Notes under the pieces: model-generated
Told to the model about the DNA's origin: nothing
The model's database searches: none
What the model saw: the letters and a program-made list of their open reading frames with translations, nothing else
Translations under genes and position numbers: made by a program
Shown here: positions 37,938 through 46,584 of the stretch, one piece after another
Position numbering within the stretch: position 1 is the first letter of the stretch
Layout: every line of letters starts with the position of its first letter
Origin: Polaribacter pectinis
GTDB taxonomy: Bacteria > Bacteroidota > Bacteroidia > Flavobacteriales > Flavobacteriaceae
DNA length: 64,000 nucleotides
Direction: 5' to 3'
Assembly (NCBI RefSeq): GCF_014352875.1
Contig: NZ_CP060695.1
Coordinates: forward strand, 465,501 to 529,500

Positions 37938-38828
37938 ATGCAATTACAAAAAGCACAAAGACATCAGGTTAAATTAAGATTAGGATTGTCAGGAGCAAGT
38001 GGGTTTGGTAAAACTTATTCAGCATTATTATTAGCTTATGGTATTACAGAAGATTGGACTAAAGTTGCTGTTATTGATACAGAAAATAACAGTGCTTCTT
38101 TATATTCTCATTTGGGGAAATTTAATGTAGTTTCTTTAAACCAACCATATAGTCCAGAGCGATATATAGAGGCTATTAGGCTATGTGAAAAAGAACAAAT
38201 GGAAGTAATTATTATCGATTCCATTACTCACGAATGGCAAGGAAAAGGTGGTTGTTTGCAATTACACGAACAATTAGGAGGTAGGTTTCAAGATTGGGCA
38301 AAAATAACGCCACGTCATCAATCTTTTATAGATGCTATTTTACAATCAACATGTCATATAGTAACTACAGCGAGAAGAAAAATAGATTACTCTTTAGATA
38401 CTGGTTCTAATGGAAGAACTAAAGTAATTAAACACGGTACAAAAGAGATTACAAGAGAAGGATTTGAGTATGAACTTACAGTAAATTTTGAACTTGTTAA
38501 TGATAAACATTTAGCAAAAGCATCTAAAGATAGAACAGGTCTATTCATGGATAAACCAGAGATTATAATTACTAAAGGAGTTGGTAAAATGTTAATTCAA
38601 TGGTGTAATCAAGGTGTATCCATAGAAGAAGCTAAAAAAGAAATAGCAGAATGTACAACTATAGAAGGATTGAGACATTTATATCAAAAATATTCTGGAC
38701 TTAAAAAAGAATTAAACTCAACTATCTTGAATCGGAAACAAGAAATTGAAACGATGAAATCTATGATTATAGAACAAAAAGAAATTATTCAACCTAATAA
38801 AATATCAGAAAATGGAATTAATAGCTAA
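37938..38828 (+). CDS. RecA-like AAA_24 phage nucleotide-binding ATPase
   Basis: This 296-residue ATPase is of the phage AAA_24 group, related to Sak4-type single-strand annealing or recombination ATPases. Walker A is GASGFGKT at residues 19-26. A sensor-like AVIDTENNSASLYS segment follows, and the Walker B strand is EVIIIDSITHEWQG near residue 100. The C-terminal ~80 residues are helical. The DUF3871 gene overlaps its last 17 bases, so the two are translationally coupled. With the downstream helicase it probably supports replication or recombination of the element. Confidence 0.85.
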   Translation: MQLQKAQRHQVKLRLGLSGASGFGKTYSALLLAYGITEDWTKVAVIDTENNSASLYSHLGKFNVVSLNQPYSPERYIEAIRLCEKEQMEVIIIDSITHEWQGKGGCLQLHEQLGGRFQDWAKITPRHQSFIDAILQSTCHIVTTARRKIDYSLDTGSNGRTKVIKHGTKEITREGFEYELTVNFELVNDKHLAKASKDRTGLFMDKPEIIITKGVGKMLIQWCNQGVSIEEAKKEIAECTTIEGLRHLYQKYSGLKKELNSTILNRKQEIETMKSMIIEQKEIIQPNKISENGINS

Positions 38829-39789
38829 TCATCAAGTAGAAGATATCATTCAAGAAACGAATACAATAATCCAGAAATCTTCAAGTAAATTTATTGAAGC
38901 AAATACAAAAGAAGTCAGTTTAGAACATTTACAAAATGAATGTATAATACCTGTTTTTGCTAAAGATAATGAATGTACAATTTCACATTATGAATTCATT
39001 GATGCTACAAAAGAAATAGCAAAAAACTATTTTAAAGTAAATTCAATAAATCCATCTATTAGAATATCTCATCAAATAAAAGGTAGGATTCCTTCAGCAA
39101 TAGGTAAACCTGTGAAAGAATTGTTAGAACACGAGAAAACTACTTATTATGAAAGAATGGCTTTTATGATAGAAATTCCTAATAAACAGATTGTTGTTAA
39201 TAATCAGATATTAAATTTATCAGTAGGAGGTGTAAGAGCCTACAATCAAGAGAACCTGTTTTCTAAAAAATCTATTGAAAAGTTTAAAGTATTCATCGGG
39301 TTTAAAAATACGGTTTGCACAAATTTATGCGTTGCAACAGATGGTTTAAATTCAGAAATAAGAGTTAGTAGCATTCAAGAACTACAAGAAGCTATTCATA
39401 ACCTAATAAATAACTATAATCAAGATAGGCATCTTGGTAATATGGAGAAATTAAGTAAATACTCATTTAGTGAAAAACAATTTGCGCATTTTGTTGGTAA
39501 AATGAGGATGTACCACTTTTTATCTAAAATTGAGAAACAAGGAAAGTTTCCAATACAATTGACAGATTCACAAATTGGCTCTGTAGTAAAAGACTATTTC
39601 AATGATGAAAACTTTAGAAGATCAGATAATCAGATAAGTTTATGGAATGTTTATAATTTATTCACAGAAGCTAACAAGAGTTCATATATAGATAATAATT
39701 TGGAGAGAAATGTAAATGCGTATGAGTTTATACAAAGCATAGGTAATTCAATAGAAAATAGAATTCCAAATTGGTATCTGCATCATTAA
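38812..39789 (+). CDS. DUF3871 family protein
   Basis: This 325-residue protein matches DUF3871, a Bacteroidetes family seen in mobile elements: SHYEFIDATKEIAKNYF, RISHQIKGRIPSAIGKPVKE, FMIEIPNKQIVVNNQ, LNLSVGGVRAYNQENLF and NTVCTNLCVATDG are in the expected order. Function is unknown. Its overall form recalls phage DUF932-like proteins that accompany recombination genes (weak inference). The start overlaps the AAA_24 ATPase by 17 bases. Confidence 0.75.
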   Translation: MELIANHQVEDIIQETNTIIQKSSSKFIEANTKEVSLEHLQNECIIPVFAKDNECTISHYEFIDATKEIAKNYFKVNSINPSIRISHQIKGRIPSAIGKPVKELLEHEKTTYYERMAFMIEIPNKQIVVNNQILNLSVGGVRAYNQENLFSKKSIEKFKVFIGFKNTVCTNLCVATDGLNSEIRVSSIQELQEAIHNLINNYNQDRHLGNMEKLSKYSFSEKQFAHFVGKMRMYHFLSKIEKQGKFPIQLTDSQIGSVVKDYFNDENFRRSDNQISLWNVYNLFTEANKSSYIDNNLERNVNAYEFIQSIGNSIENRIPNWYLHH

Positions 39790-39834
39790 TATTATAGCTA
39801 TTTGGGATAATATTTAAATTTAAATAACTTAAAA

Positions 39835-40080
39835 ATGACTGATGAAGAAATAGCTGAATTAATGAAATATAGCTCTCCTAATGAACTTTACATTGTAAAT
39901 GGAAATGGTAAGTTAGAATGCTTGAAATGCCCTTTTAGGGTTAAATTAAAGTATAATATTGGAGAGTTGTATAAAGATGATGTTGTACTTGTAAATAAAG
40001 TAAAAATTACCAAAGACTTACAATCTGTTTATGTCATCAGGAATAAAGCTTATTATAGTCAGCATTTTATAATTATTTAA
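39835..40080 (+). CDS. Small hypothetical protein
   Basis: This 81-residue protein begins MTDEEIAELMKYSSPNELYI, has one possible Cys pair (LECLKCPF) and a beta-rich second half (LYKDDVVLVNKVKITKD). The family is not recognised. It follows the DUF3871 gene by 45 bases and precedes a hairpin terminator, so it is probably the last gene of that unit. The position in the operon and a codon pattern like its neighbours support a real gene. Confidence 0.55.
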   Translation: MTDEEIAELMKYSSPNELYIVNGNGKLECLKCPFRVKLKYNIGELYKDDVVLVNKVKITKDLQSVYVIRNKAYYSQHFIII

Positions 40081-40179
40081 ATTAACAAAGGAGTCTATGT
40101 TGTATTTTGGATATTCAAGCTTTTGAGACTTTTCCTCCTATATAATTAAAGAAATACTTAAAAAGATAGCTAAATTATG

Positions 40180-40215
40180 CACAACATATTCAATTATTAT
40201 ATGTTGTGTATTTTT
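40180..40215 (+). terminator. Hairpin terminator before the 246-residue protein gene
   Basis: CACAACATAT (40180-40189) and ATATGTTGTG (40199-40208) form a perfect 10-base stem followed by TATTTTTA. Confidence 0.6.
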
Positions 40216-40224
40216 ATAGAAAAA

Positions 40225-40255
40225 ACTTGTCAAACTTGTCAAGTCAACTTATCAA
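40225..40255 (+). repeat. Iteron-like direct repeats
   Basis: ACTTGTCAA occurs twice back to back (40225-40233 and 40234-40242), with a one-mismatch copy ACTTATCAA at 40247-40255. They end 9 bases before the next gene's start. They could be binding sites for that gene's product or an origin iteron set. Confidence 0.5.
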
Positions 40256-40264
40256 CTTTTAACT

Positions 40265-41005
40265 ATGAATAAAATATTAGATTTTATTGACATTTTAGAT
40301 TCTGATAGATATTTAAGTGTACAAAATTTATTTAAATATTATGATATTAGAATAAACAAAGAAAAATCTTTTTTTAGCAAACCTATTTTAGATGAATTTT
40401 CAATTCTATATGGGGGTCTAAATACAGAAACAGGAATAAATGAAGAACATAAAGAGTATTTTTTTAAAGATTATTTAATTCCAAAAATAGAATATTTAAG
40501 TATAAATTTTATGTCTCATTATAAAGAACAATTTGAGATATTAAAACTTTCAAATGGAAATTTAGAATTGTGCTACCAGCAAAAAACAAATGAACTTTTA
40601 TCATATTTTGAGCTAATAGAAAGTATAACTCATTTAAATAAAGAAATTAAAGATTTGGTATTTAAAGAGTTTGAAATATGTCTTGAAGAAATACAAAAAA
40701 CTAATTATAAAGAAGATGTATATCGTGGAGATAAAATAAATTTTAGAATTTCTTCTTATGATGTTTTAGCTTTATTCTATATTCTTCGTCAAAATGAAAT
40801 CATTAAATGGACTGATTTTCCAGAATTAAAAATACTAATTGAGAATAATTGTAGATTTTTTGATAAAGTAACTAAAACTTATGAAAATTTTGAAATCAAT
40901 AGAAGGACTTTATATGGTTTTAAAAATGGAGATAAAGGTATTGCCAAAGCTTTAAATAGATTAAAAGATAAGTTCCAAGAAGCTGATTTTTTTGAATTAA
41001 AATAG
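40265..41005 (+). CDS. Hypothetical element protein (possible DNA-binding regulator)
   Basis: This 246-residue protein is mostly helical and begins MNKILDFIDILDSDRYLSVQ. Near the end, YDVLALFYILRQNEIIKWTDF followed by NRRTLYGFKNGDKGIAKAL resembles the C-terminal winged-helix part of RteC-like regulators from Bacteroides elements, but the likeness is faint. Iteron-like repeats lie right before the start, which would suit a DNA-binding protein acting at its own promoter. The helicase gene follows after a structured 180-base gap. Confidence 0.55.
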   Translation: MNKILDFIDILDSDRYLSVQNLFKYYDIRINKEKSFFSKPILDEFSILYGGLNTETGINEEHKEYFFKDYLIPKIEYLSINFMSHYKEQFEILKLSNGNLELCYQQKTNELLSYFELIESITHLNKEIKDLVFKEFEICLEEIQKTNYKEDVYRGDKINFRISSYDVLALFYILRQNEIIKWTDFPELKILIENNCRFFDKVTKTYENFEINRRTLYGFKNGDKGIAKALNRLKDKFQEADFFELK

Positions 41006-41019
41006 CTAATTTAACTAAC

Positions 41020-41187
41020 GGGGGACATCGCTTTGTCCCATATAAAAACTTAAAATCCATCGTAACTTTGCAGTAGCAACAGTAAGTTCTGTGTTAATGT
41101 AAATTGTCGCTCTAAAAATGCAAAAGCGAATATCAAATTAGAACTTTCCTTGCTAAAACATTTAAAATAATTAAAAAATTCAAAAAA
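41020..41187 (+). promoter_or_regulatory. Structured leader of the helicase gene
   Basis: A hairpin GGGAC/GTCCC (41022-41026, 41035-41039) is followed by a TAACTTTG -7-like box near 41061 and a ~115-base untranslated stretch. That stretch contains AAGTTCT...AGAACTT and CGCT...AGCG arms. No reading frame is seen. It could be a regulatory leader or a short RNA; no known riboswitch is recognised. Confidence 0.4.
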
Positions 41188-42612
41188 ATGATTTTAGAGA
41201 GAGAAACTCCTTTTTGGAGGAATGATGATAAAGGGAATATAAAAATAGTTAATTCAGAATTATTAAAGTTTTTAGCGGATAATGGATTTGTAAGAATAAA
41301 ATTAGCAGATGCTAACCATATATTAGTTAAAAATAATAATAATCGAATTAGAATAACTTCAGAAGCTGAAATGATTGCTTTTGTTGGGGATTATCTTAAA
41401 AAGATAAAAGAAAATAAAGTCTACGAGATGTTTGTTAGTAGTGTAGGTAACTTAATAAACAACAAAAAACTAAGCTTTTTACCAGTTGATGAGCTACCAA
41501 GAGATAGGGATAGAAAAGATTCAGGTATTTTTTACTATCAAAATTGCTATAGTGTAATTTCTGAAGATGGAATTGAAGTTAAAGAATATAGCGAATTGCC
41601 CTATGTAATTTGGGAAAGCAGAATAATAAAGCACGATTACGTTCAGGACAAAGATAAGTCAATTGGTCAGTTTCAACAGTTTTGTTTTAATATCTCAAAA
41701 AAAGATGAAAACAGATTTTTATCACTAAAAACAATTTTAGGCTATTTACTCCATCGATGTAAAATAAAAGATGAGGCAAAAGCAATAATACTATATGATG
41801 AAAATATGGTGTTAAATGATAAGACAAATGGAGGTACTGGGAAAACGTTACTATCTATTGCTTTATCCAAAGTTAGAGATTTAGAATTGTTTGATGGTAA
41901 ATCAATAAAAAATGATAGTTGGTTTAAAAATCAAAGAATAAACTTAACAACTGACATCATAACATATGACGATTTGAACAAGACTACAAGTTTGGAATTG
42001 TTTTATTCTATGATAACTACAGGTGTCGAAGTGGAGAAAAAAAGAAAAGATGCGTTTTATATTAAACACGAAGATTCTCCAAAAATAATAATTACTTCAA
42101 ATTATCCAGTAAAAGGTCCTGGAGGTTCTTCAGATTTAAGAAGAAGATTTGAATTTGAAGTGGCTAATTATTATGACGAAGAATTTACTCCAGAAAAAGA
42201 ATTTGGTAACATGTTTTTTAACGAAGATTGGGGAATTGAAGAATGGCAGAAGTTCTATCACTTTTTAATGGAATGTTTAACTTCTTATTTGAAGTATGGT
42301 TTAGTGAAAGCAACACCGATCAATTATAATCAAAAGAAATTAGAAATGAATACATCAAAAGAATTTCTTGAGTTTGCAGATGATTTTTTAGATTTTAATT
42401 TTTGGGATGATAAAAGAGAAGCGGAAGCACTTTTTAAAGAATGTTATCCAGAAGAAACAATATCTCCACATAGATTCAATAAGTGGTTAAAAGAGTATTG
42501 TTTTGAGAACGATGCAGAATTAGAAACAAAGTCAACAGGAAGTAATTACTTATTTAAAATGACTAAAAATGTAAAAGGAGATGAAGAAGATTGTGTACAA
42601 AGTAACAAATAA
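41188..42612 (+). CDS. Primase/SF3-type replicative helicase
   Basis: This 474-residue protein resembles the D5/P4-type superfamily 3 helicases that replicate satellites and plasmids. Walker A is GGTGKT, ending at Lys219-Thr220. Walker B-like IITYDDLNK follows. The SF3 motif C appears as PKIIITSNYPVKGPGG, with an arginine finger in DLRRRFEFEV. The N-terminal ~170 residues carry no clear primase motif, so it may unwind only. The GIY-YIG gene overlaps its last 32 bases. It is the most direct evidence that the element can replicate on its own. Confidence 0.82.
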   Translation: MILERETPFWRNDDKGNIKIVNSELLKFLADNGFVRIKLADANHILVKNNNNRIRITSEAEMIAFVGDYLKKIKENKVYEMFVSSVGNLINNKKLSFLPVDELPRDRDRKDSGIFYYQNCYSVISEDGIEVKEYSELPYVIWESRIIKHDYVQDKDKSIGQFQQFCFNISKKDENRFLSLKTILGYLLHRCKIKDEAKAIILYDENMVLNDKTNGGTGKTLLSIALSKVRDLELFDGKSIKNDSWFKNQRINLTTDIITYDDLNKTTSLELFYSMITTGVEVEKKRKDAFYIKHEDSPKIIITSNYPVKGPGGSSDLRRRFEFEVANYYDEEFTPEKEFGNMFFNEDWGIEEWQKFYHFLMECLTSYLKYGLVKATPINYNQKKLEMNTSKEFLEFADDFLDFNFWDDKREAEALFKECYPEETISPHRFNKWLKEYCFENDAELETKSTGSNYLFKMTKNVKGDEEDCVQSNK

Positions 42613-43228
42613 AGAAACAAAAGAAATTTATGTTGGAGTAACAACTAAATCTTTAAAAGAGAGAAAAAAAGACCATTTAAAAAAATCAAAAAGAGGTAAA
42701 AGCTATACATTTCAGAATGCTATTTCTACTTATGGGGAAGAAGCTTTTAAGTGGGAACAGATTGATACAGCTGTCACAACAGATGAATTAGCTAAAAAAG
42801 AAAAAGAATATATTTTAGAGTATAATTCAAAAGAAGAAGGCTATAATTCTGATAGTGGAGGTGGAATTCAAAAAACGGTATACCAATATGATATTATAAC
42901 AGGATCTTTAATAGATAAGTACTCTAATTTAACCAATGCAGGGGCTATAATTGGTTTGAATAAGCAAGACCTGTCAAAGGTTTGTTTGAGTGTTAATAAA
43001 GTCAGTAAAGGCTTTTATTGGACTTATGATTTTGTAGATAATTTTATTCCTTTAAAGGATTGTAGAAAAAAGACAGTTTATCAATTTTCTTTACAAGGTG
43101 AATTTATAGTGGAATTTGAATCTATATCTGAAGCTTCAAAAATAACTGGTTGTAATAAATGTTGTATTGCTAAAGTTTGCAGAGGTGAACGGAAAAGTAG
43201 TGGAGGTTTTTATTGGTGTTTTGATTAA
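42581..43228 (+). CDS. GIY-YIG homing-type endonuclease with NUMOD-like repeats
   Basis: This 215-residue nuclease has an N-terminal GIY-YIG domain (~1-95): VYKVTNKETKEIYVGVTTKS supplies the two signature strands and SLKERKKDH the catalytic basic region. Two similar modules follow, each starting TVYQ(Y/F) and ending GFYW: residues ~105-160 and ~163-215. They resemble NUMOD1/NUMOD3 DNA-binding repeats of free-standing homing endonucleases such as SegA/F-TevII-like proteins. It overlaps the helicase gene by 32 bases and is closed by a terminator. It may be a selfish insertion or may take part in element transfer. Confidence 0.85.
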   Translation: MKKIVYKVTNKETKEIYVGVTTKSLKERKKDHLKKSKRGKSYTFQNAISTYGEEAFKWEQIDTAVTTDELAKKEKEYILEYNSKEEGYNSDSGGGIQKTVYQYDIITGSLIDKYSNLTNAGAIIGLNKQDLSKVCLSVNKVSKGFYWTYDFVDNFIPLKDCRKKTVYQFSLQGEFIVEFESISEASKITGCNKCCIAKVCRGERKSSGGFYWCFD

Positions 43229-43230
43229 TA

Positions 43231-43256
43231 AAAAGAGGTGTAAAAGCCTCTTTTTG
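43231..43256 (+). terminator. Terminator between the GIY-YIG gene and the four-gene operon
   Basis: AAAAGAGG (43231-43238) and CCTCTTTT (43247-43254) enclose an 8-base loop. It separates the replication module from the downstream operon, showing that the latter is its own transcription unit. Confidence 0.82.
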
Positions 43257-43345
43257 TAATTTTAAAACTGATTATCTTTAAAAATCTTTCCAAAATAATT
43301 TTATTATTCCTACTTTGTCAAATTAATAAATGATAGTTTTAGAAA

Positions 43346-45601
43346 GTGAAGCAAATATTAAAATTTACTGTTGATAGCGCATTACTCAAAGAGTTAGGCG
43401 AGAAGTTGGTGGAAACTGTACATTTAGCATTATCTGAATTAGTAAAGAATTCATATGATGCTGATGCTACGGAAGTTGAAATTATTTTTGAAAGTGATTC
43501 TGAAGGAAATGACTTGATTAAGATTGTTGATAACGGTGTGGGAATGAACTTTGAGGCAGTAAAAAATTACTGGATGAGGATTGCCACAACTAACAAGCGA
43601 GAGTCTAATCAGTCTAAAGTATATGGGAGATACCTCACAGGAGCTAAAGGTGTTGGGAGATTTTCCTGTAGAAGATTAGGACAAAAACTAACTTTAATAA
43701 CAAATGGTACATCATCTGGAAATAAGTTGGGATTACAGAAAGAAATTCAAAGAACAGAAGTTGTTTTCCCTTGGACTGAATTTGAGTCAGGTTCTGATGT
43801 TACTACAATAGAATGCGTTGGAGAAGAGACAATCATAAAAGAAGGTTATACGGGAACAACTTTAATAATTGAAGGAATTTCTGACGAATGGAATCATAGA
43901 GGTTTTAATTGGTTAAAAAGGCAATTAGCTGTTTTAACTGCAAATAGAGGTGTTCATAGAGATGGTTTTAAAGAAGATAAGGGGTTTTTAATAATGTTAA
44001 CAGCACCGGATTTCAACGAAGATATCATTGATTTAAGAGAGGATTTGTTAAATGCTGGTTGGGGTACGTTAACAGCATTTATAAATAAAAATAATCAAGC
44101 AGTTTGCGAGCTAAACGCTTTAGGTATAGGAAAACGTAAAATTGTATCTGATTTTAAATTCAAAAGTTTAAGAGATATTTCTCTGAAATTAGGTATAATG
44201 CTAGTTGAAAGAGCGGAGATGAGAGACGTGAGTATTCTTTCAAAACAAAATTTAGTTCCTTTAGTAAGAGATTGGGGTGGGGTACAAATAAAGTACAGAA
44301 ATTTTAGAGTTGCTGATTACGGTGATGTAGATTGGTTGGATTTAGATAAAGATAGAGCAAGAAGATTAGCTTCTCCAAAAGATCAATTATTAGATTTTGC
44401 AGATGCTTTAAAAGGTGTGGAAGCTGATAGGTCATTACTGAATATGCTTTCAATGAAAAACTATATTGGTGATGTAAAAATTGGAGAGAGGGCAACGGGA
44501 TTTGAAATGAAAGCTAGTAGAGAGGGGTTTGTCGAATCTGAGGCTACACTAGAACTAAAAAAATTTGTGCGTTTTGCTATTGATTGGTCTACAATCTTGA
44601 GAGATTATCATAAGAGACAAGAGTCTTTAAAAGTAGCATTCAGAGCTAGAGAAGAATTCGAGAATTTTGTAGCTGAAGATATTTCAAAAAATAGAATTGT
44701 TGATTCCGCATTAGGTTATATTGGTAAACAAATTAATACGGTTGCAGATAAATTAGAGCCAGAAGAAAGGAAACAACTTGAAGAGGTCTATTTTAAAGCA
44801 ACTGAAGCAATTAAAAGCCATAATGATTCTATAAATTATGAATTAGCACATTTAAGGCTAATAGCTTCAACATCTACTTTGTTGCTTGTGTTTTCACATG
44901 AAGTAAAATCTTTATTGGGTTTGTTGGCACAAAATAAAACAGCAATATTGAATGTCGCTAAAAAACTAAATGATTCAAGTAAAAAGGAATTAGTAAGTAT
45001 TTCAAATGATTTTTCAGATTTAAACGATCGTTTAGAAGAGTTATTAGAAATGACTTCTTTAGTAAGTAGTAACAAGAAAAAATATAAAAGGGGAAGAGTA
45101 GCATTAAAACCTAAAATAATAAAAATCGAAAAAGTATTAGGACTAATATTAGGAAAGTATGAAATTAAGATTAATTATGACAGTATTAAACCTAATATTA
45201 TTTTTAAAAACATACTTGAAGCTGAAGTTTACTCTATTTTTCTAAATATTATTTCTAACTCTATAAAATCGATAATAGCAAAAGGAGGCAAGAAGAGGGA
45301 GATAGAAATTAATGCATCTGTAGAGGATGGGTTTGTTAAAATTAATATATTGGATTCAGGAATTGGACTTTCAGAAGATAAGTTTGAAGAGGTGTTTATT
45401 CCATTTATAGCAGATCCTGAAGGGAAATTATATGAAAATTTAGAGAATAAAATTAACCCTGGAGACAATATGATTATTGGTTCGGGATCAGGTTTAGGGT
45501 TAGGTATTGTAAAAGAAATTGTTATTAATAATGAAGGCTTCGTAAAGTTTATAAAACCAAGAAATGGTTGGTCTTCAGAAATAGAAATGTATTTAAAATA
45601 A
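43346..45601 (+). CDS. Double-GHKL sensor: HSP90-like ATPase fused to histidine kinase core
   Basis: This 751-residue protein has no membrane segment. Residues 1-~210 are an HATPase_c_3 (MORC/HSP90-like) module: N-box ELVKNSYDAD (Glu31, Asn35), Asp62 in VDNGVGM and lid GAKGVGRF (99-106). The middle (~210-430) is unassigned. From ~430 a coiled coil leads to a dimerisation helix with the phospho-acceptor candidate His518 in FSHEVKSLLG. The C-terminal kinase ATPase follows (Asn638, Asp670 in DSGIG, GSGSGLGLG at 712-720). The GTG start is chosen because the family N-terminus (FTVDSALLKELGEKLVETV) begins there. It is the first gene of the operon; its stop overlaps the receiver gene start by 1 base. 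It probably senses an intruder or damaged DNA and phosphorylates the receiver (inference). Confidence 0.88.
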   Translation: MKQILKFTVDSALLKELGEKLVETVHLALSELVKNSYDADATEVEIIFESDSEGNDLIKIVDNGVGMNFEAVKNYWMRIATTNKRESNQSKVYGRYLTGAKGVGRFSCRRLGQKLTLITNGTSSGNKLGLQKEIQRTEVVFPWTEFESGSDVTTIECVGEETIIKEGYTGTTLIIEGISDEWNHRGFNWLKRQLAVLTANRGVHRDGFKEDKGFLIMLTAPDFNEDIIDLREDLLNAGWGTLTAFINKNNQAVCELNALGIGKRKIVSDFKFKSLRDISLKLGIMLVERAEMRDVSILSKQNLVPLVRDWGGVQIKYRNFRVADYGDVDWLDLDKDRARRLASPKDQLLDFADALKGVEADRSLLNMLSMKNYIGDVKIGERATGFEMKASREGFVESEATLELKKFVRFAIDWSTILRDYHKRQESLKVAFRAREEFENFVAEDISKNRIVDSALGYIGKQINTVADKLEPEERKQLEEVYFKATEAIKSHNDSINYELAHLRLIASTSTLLLVFSHEVKSLLGLLAQNKTAILNVAKKLNDSSKKELVSISNDFSDLNDRLEELLEMTSLVSSNKKKYKRGRVALKPKIIKIEKVLGLILGKYEIKINYDSIKPNIIFKNILEAEVYSIFLNIISNSIKSIIAKGGKKREIEINASVEDGFVKINILDSGIGLSEDKFEEVFIPFIADPEGKLYENLENKINPGDNMIIGSGSGLGLGIVKEIVINNEGFVKFIKPRNGWSSEIEMYLK

Positions 45602-46584
45602 TGAAGTTTATTTGGATTGACGATGAGAGCAAAAGGAAGAAAAGTTCCGATAATTTAAGAACATCTTTAAGATTTGAAGGTGAAAAAGAAGTAACTATAG
45701 ATTTTATTGATGTCTTTAAAAAAGACATTGATAATATTCTTTTAGAGGTGCTAAAAGGAGACGAGCCAGATTTAGTGATTTTAGATCATGGGCTTACAAA
45801 TGCTGAAACAAACACATTAAAAAAAGGGTCCACAGTTAGTGTTTTTTTAAGAGAAACTTGGAGGAATTGTCCTGTGATTTGTGTAACATCATCTGATATT
45901 GAAGAGTTAGATTCAAGAATTAAATCAACATATGATTTAATAATACCTGATAACCATATAGATGATAATTTAGGAAATATTATTAGTATCGTTAGAGGGT
46001 TTAGTTCACTAAAATCAAACCCTCCAGAAAACACAAACGATTTAGTGAAATTCTTTAATGTTCCTAAAGATTTAGAACAAGATTTTCTTAAAATACTTCC
46101 TCATAATATTAAAACTGACTTTTCAATCTCTGGTTATGTATCCGAACTCTATCAATGGTGTAGAGATGTGTTCTTTATTAGACCTGGTTTTTTATATGAT
46201 AGGATATGGTCATCAACTTTTTTAGGACTTAATGAGCAAGGATTTGATTCAGTAGAACCAAAATTTGAAAAGGCAATATATAATGGAGTTTTTTTTAATT
46301 CTGATATAAAGTTATGGTGGAAAGATTTATTATTAGAGATTGTTAATGATTATGTTGATGATGTAGGTTTCCCTTGGGAGTTGGGTGCTCAGTTAGTTGA
46401 ATCTAAAGAAGAATTAATATCTAAATGCTCAATTACAGGAGAAAGATTTCCAGAAACTGTAGCTGCGGAAGATGAAACTGAATCATCAAATTGGAAACCA
46501 ATGAAGTTAAGAGAAACCATTCCTCATTCTAAATATGATAATATTTTATTTTTTGAAGAACTAAGAGTTATGAACGGCTTATGA
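45601..46584 (+). CDS. Response-regulator receiver protein with unknown C-terminal domain
   Basis: This 327-residue protein opens with a receiver-like fold: acidic pair Asp7-Asp8 (IWIDDES), phospho-acceptor candidate Asp62 in VILDHGL and Thr96 in CVTSS. The usual Lys of strand 5 is missing (LIIPDN), so the phospho-switch may be altered. Residues ~140-327 form a domain I do not recognise, with WCRDVFFIRPGFLYDRIWSS, KLWWKDLLLEIV and SITGERFPE segments. It has no HTH, so it is not an ordinary transcription factor and may be an effector. ATG is chosen because it makes the receiver start exactly; it overlaps the kinase stop. The next gene overlaps by 4 bases. Confidence 0.8.
   Translation: MKFIWIDDESKRKKSSDNLRTSLRFEGEKEVTIDFIDVFKKDIDNILLEVLKGDEPDLVILDHGLTNAETNTLKKGSTVSVFLRETWRNCPVICVTSSDIEELDSRIKSTYDLIIPDNHIDDNLGNIISIVRGFSSLKSNPPENTNDLVKFFNVPKDLEQDFLKILPHNIKTDFSISGYVSELYQWCRDVFFIRPGFLYDRIWSSTFLGLNEQGFDSVEPKFEKAIYNGVFFNSDIKLWWKDLLLEIVNDYVDDVGFPWELGAQLVESKEELISKCSITGERFPETVAAEDETESSNWKPMKLRETIPHSKYDNILFFEELRVMNGL

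Noticed and set aside
40225..40255. CRISPR array from the short repeats
   Set aside because: Repeats are 9 bases with no or tiny spacers and no cas genes are nearby.
43312..43345. Promoter of the four-gene operon at CTACTTTG
   Set aside because: The box has one base too few between TA and TTTG and no TTG lies at a fitting distance, so the true promoter is not identified.
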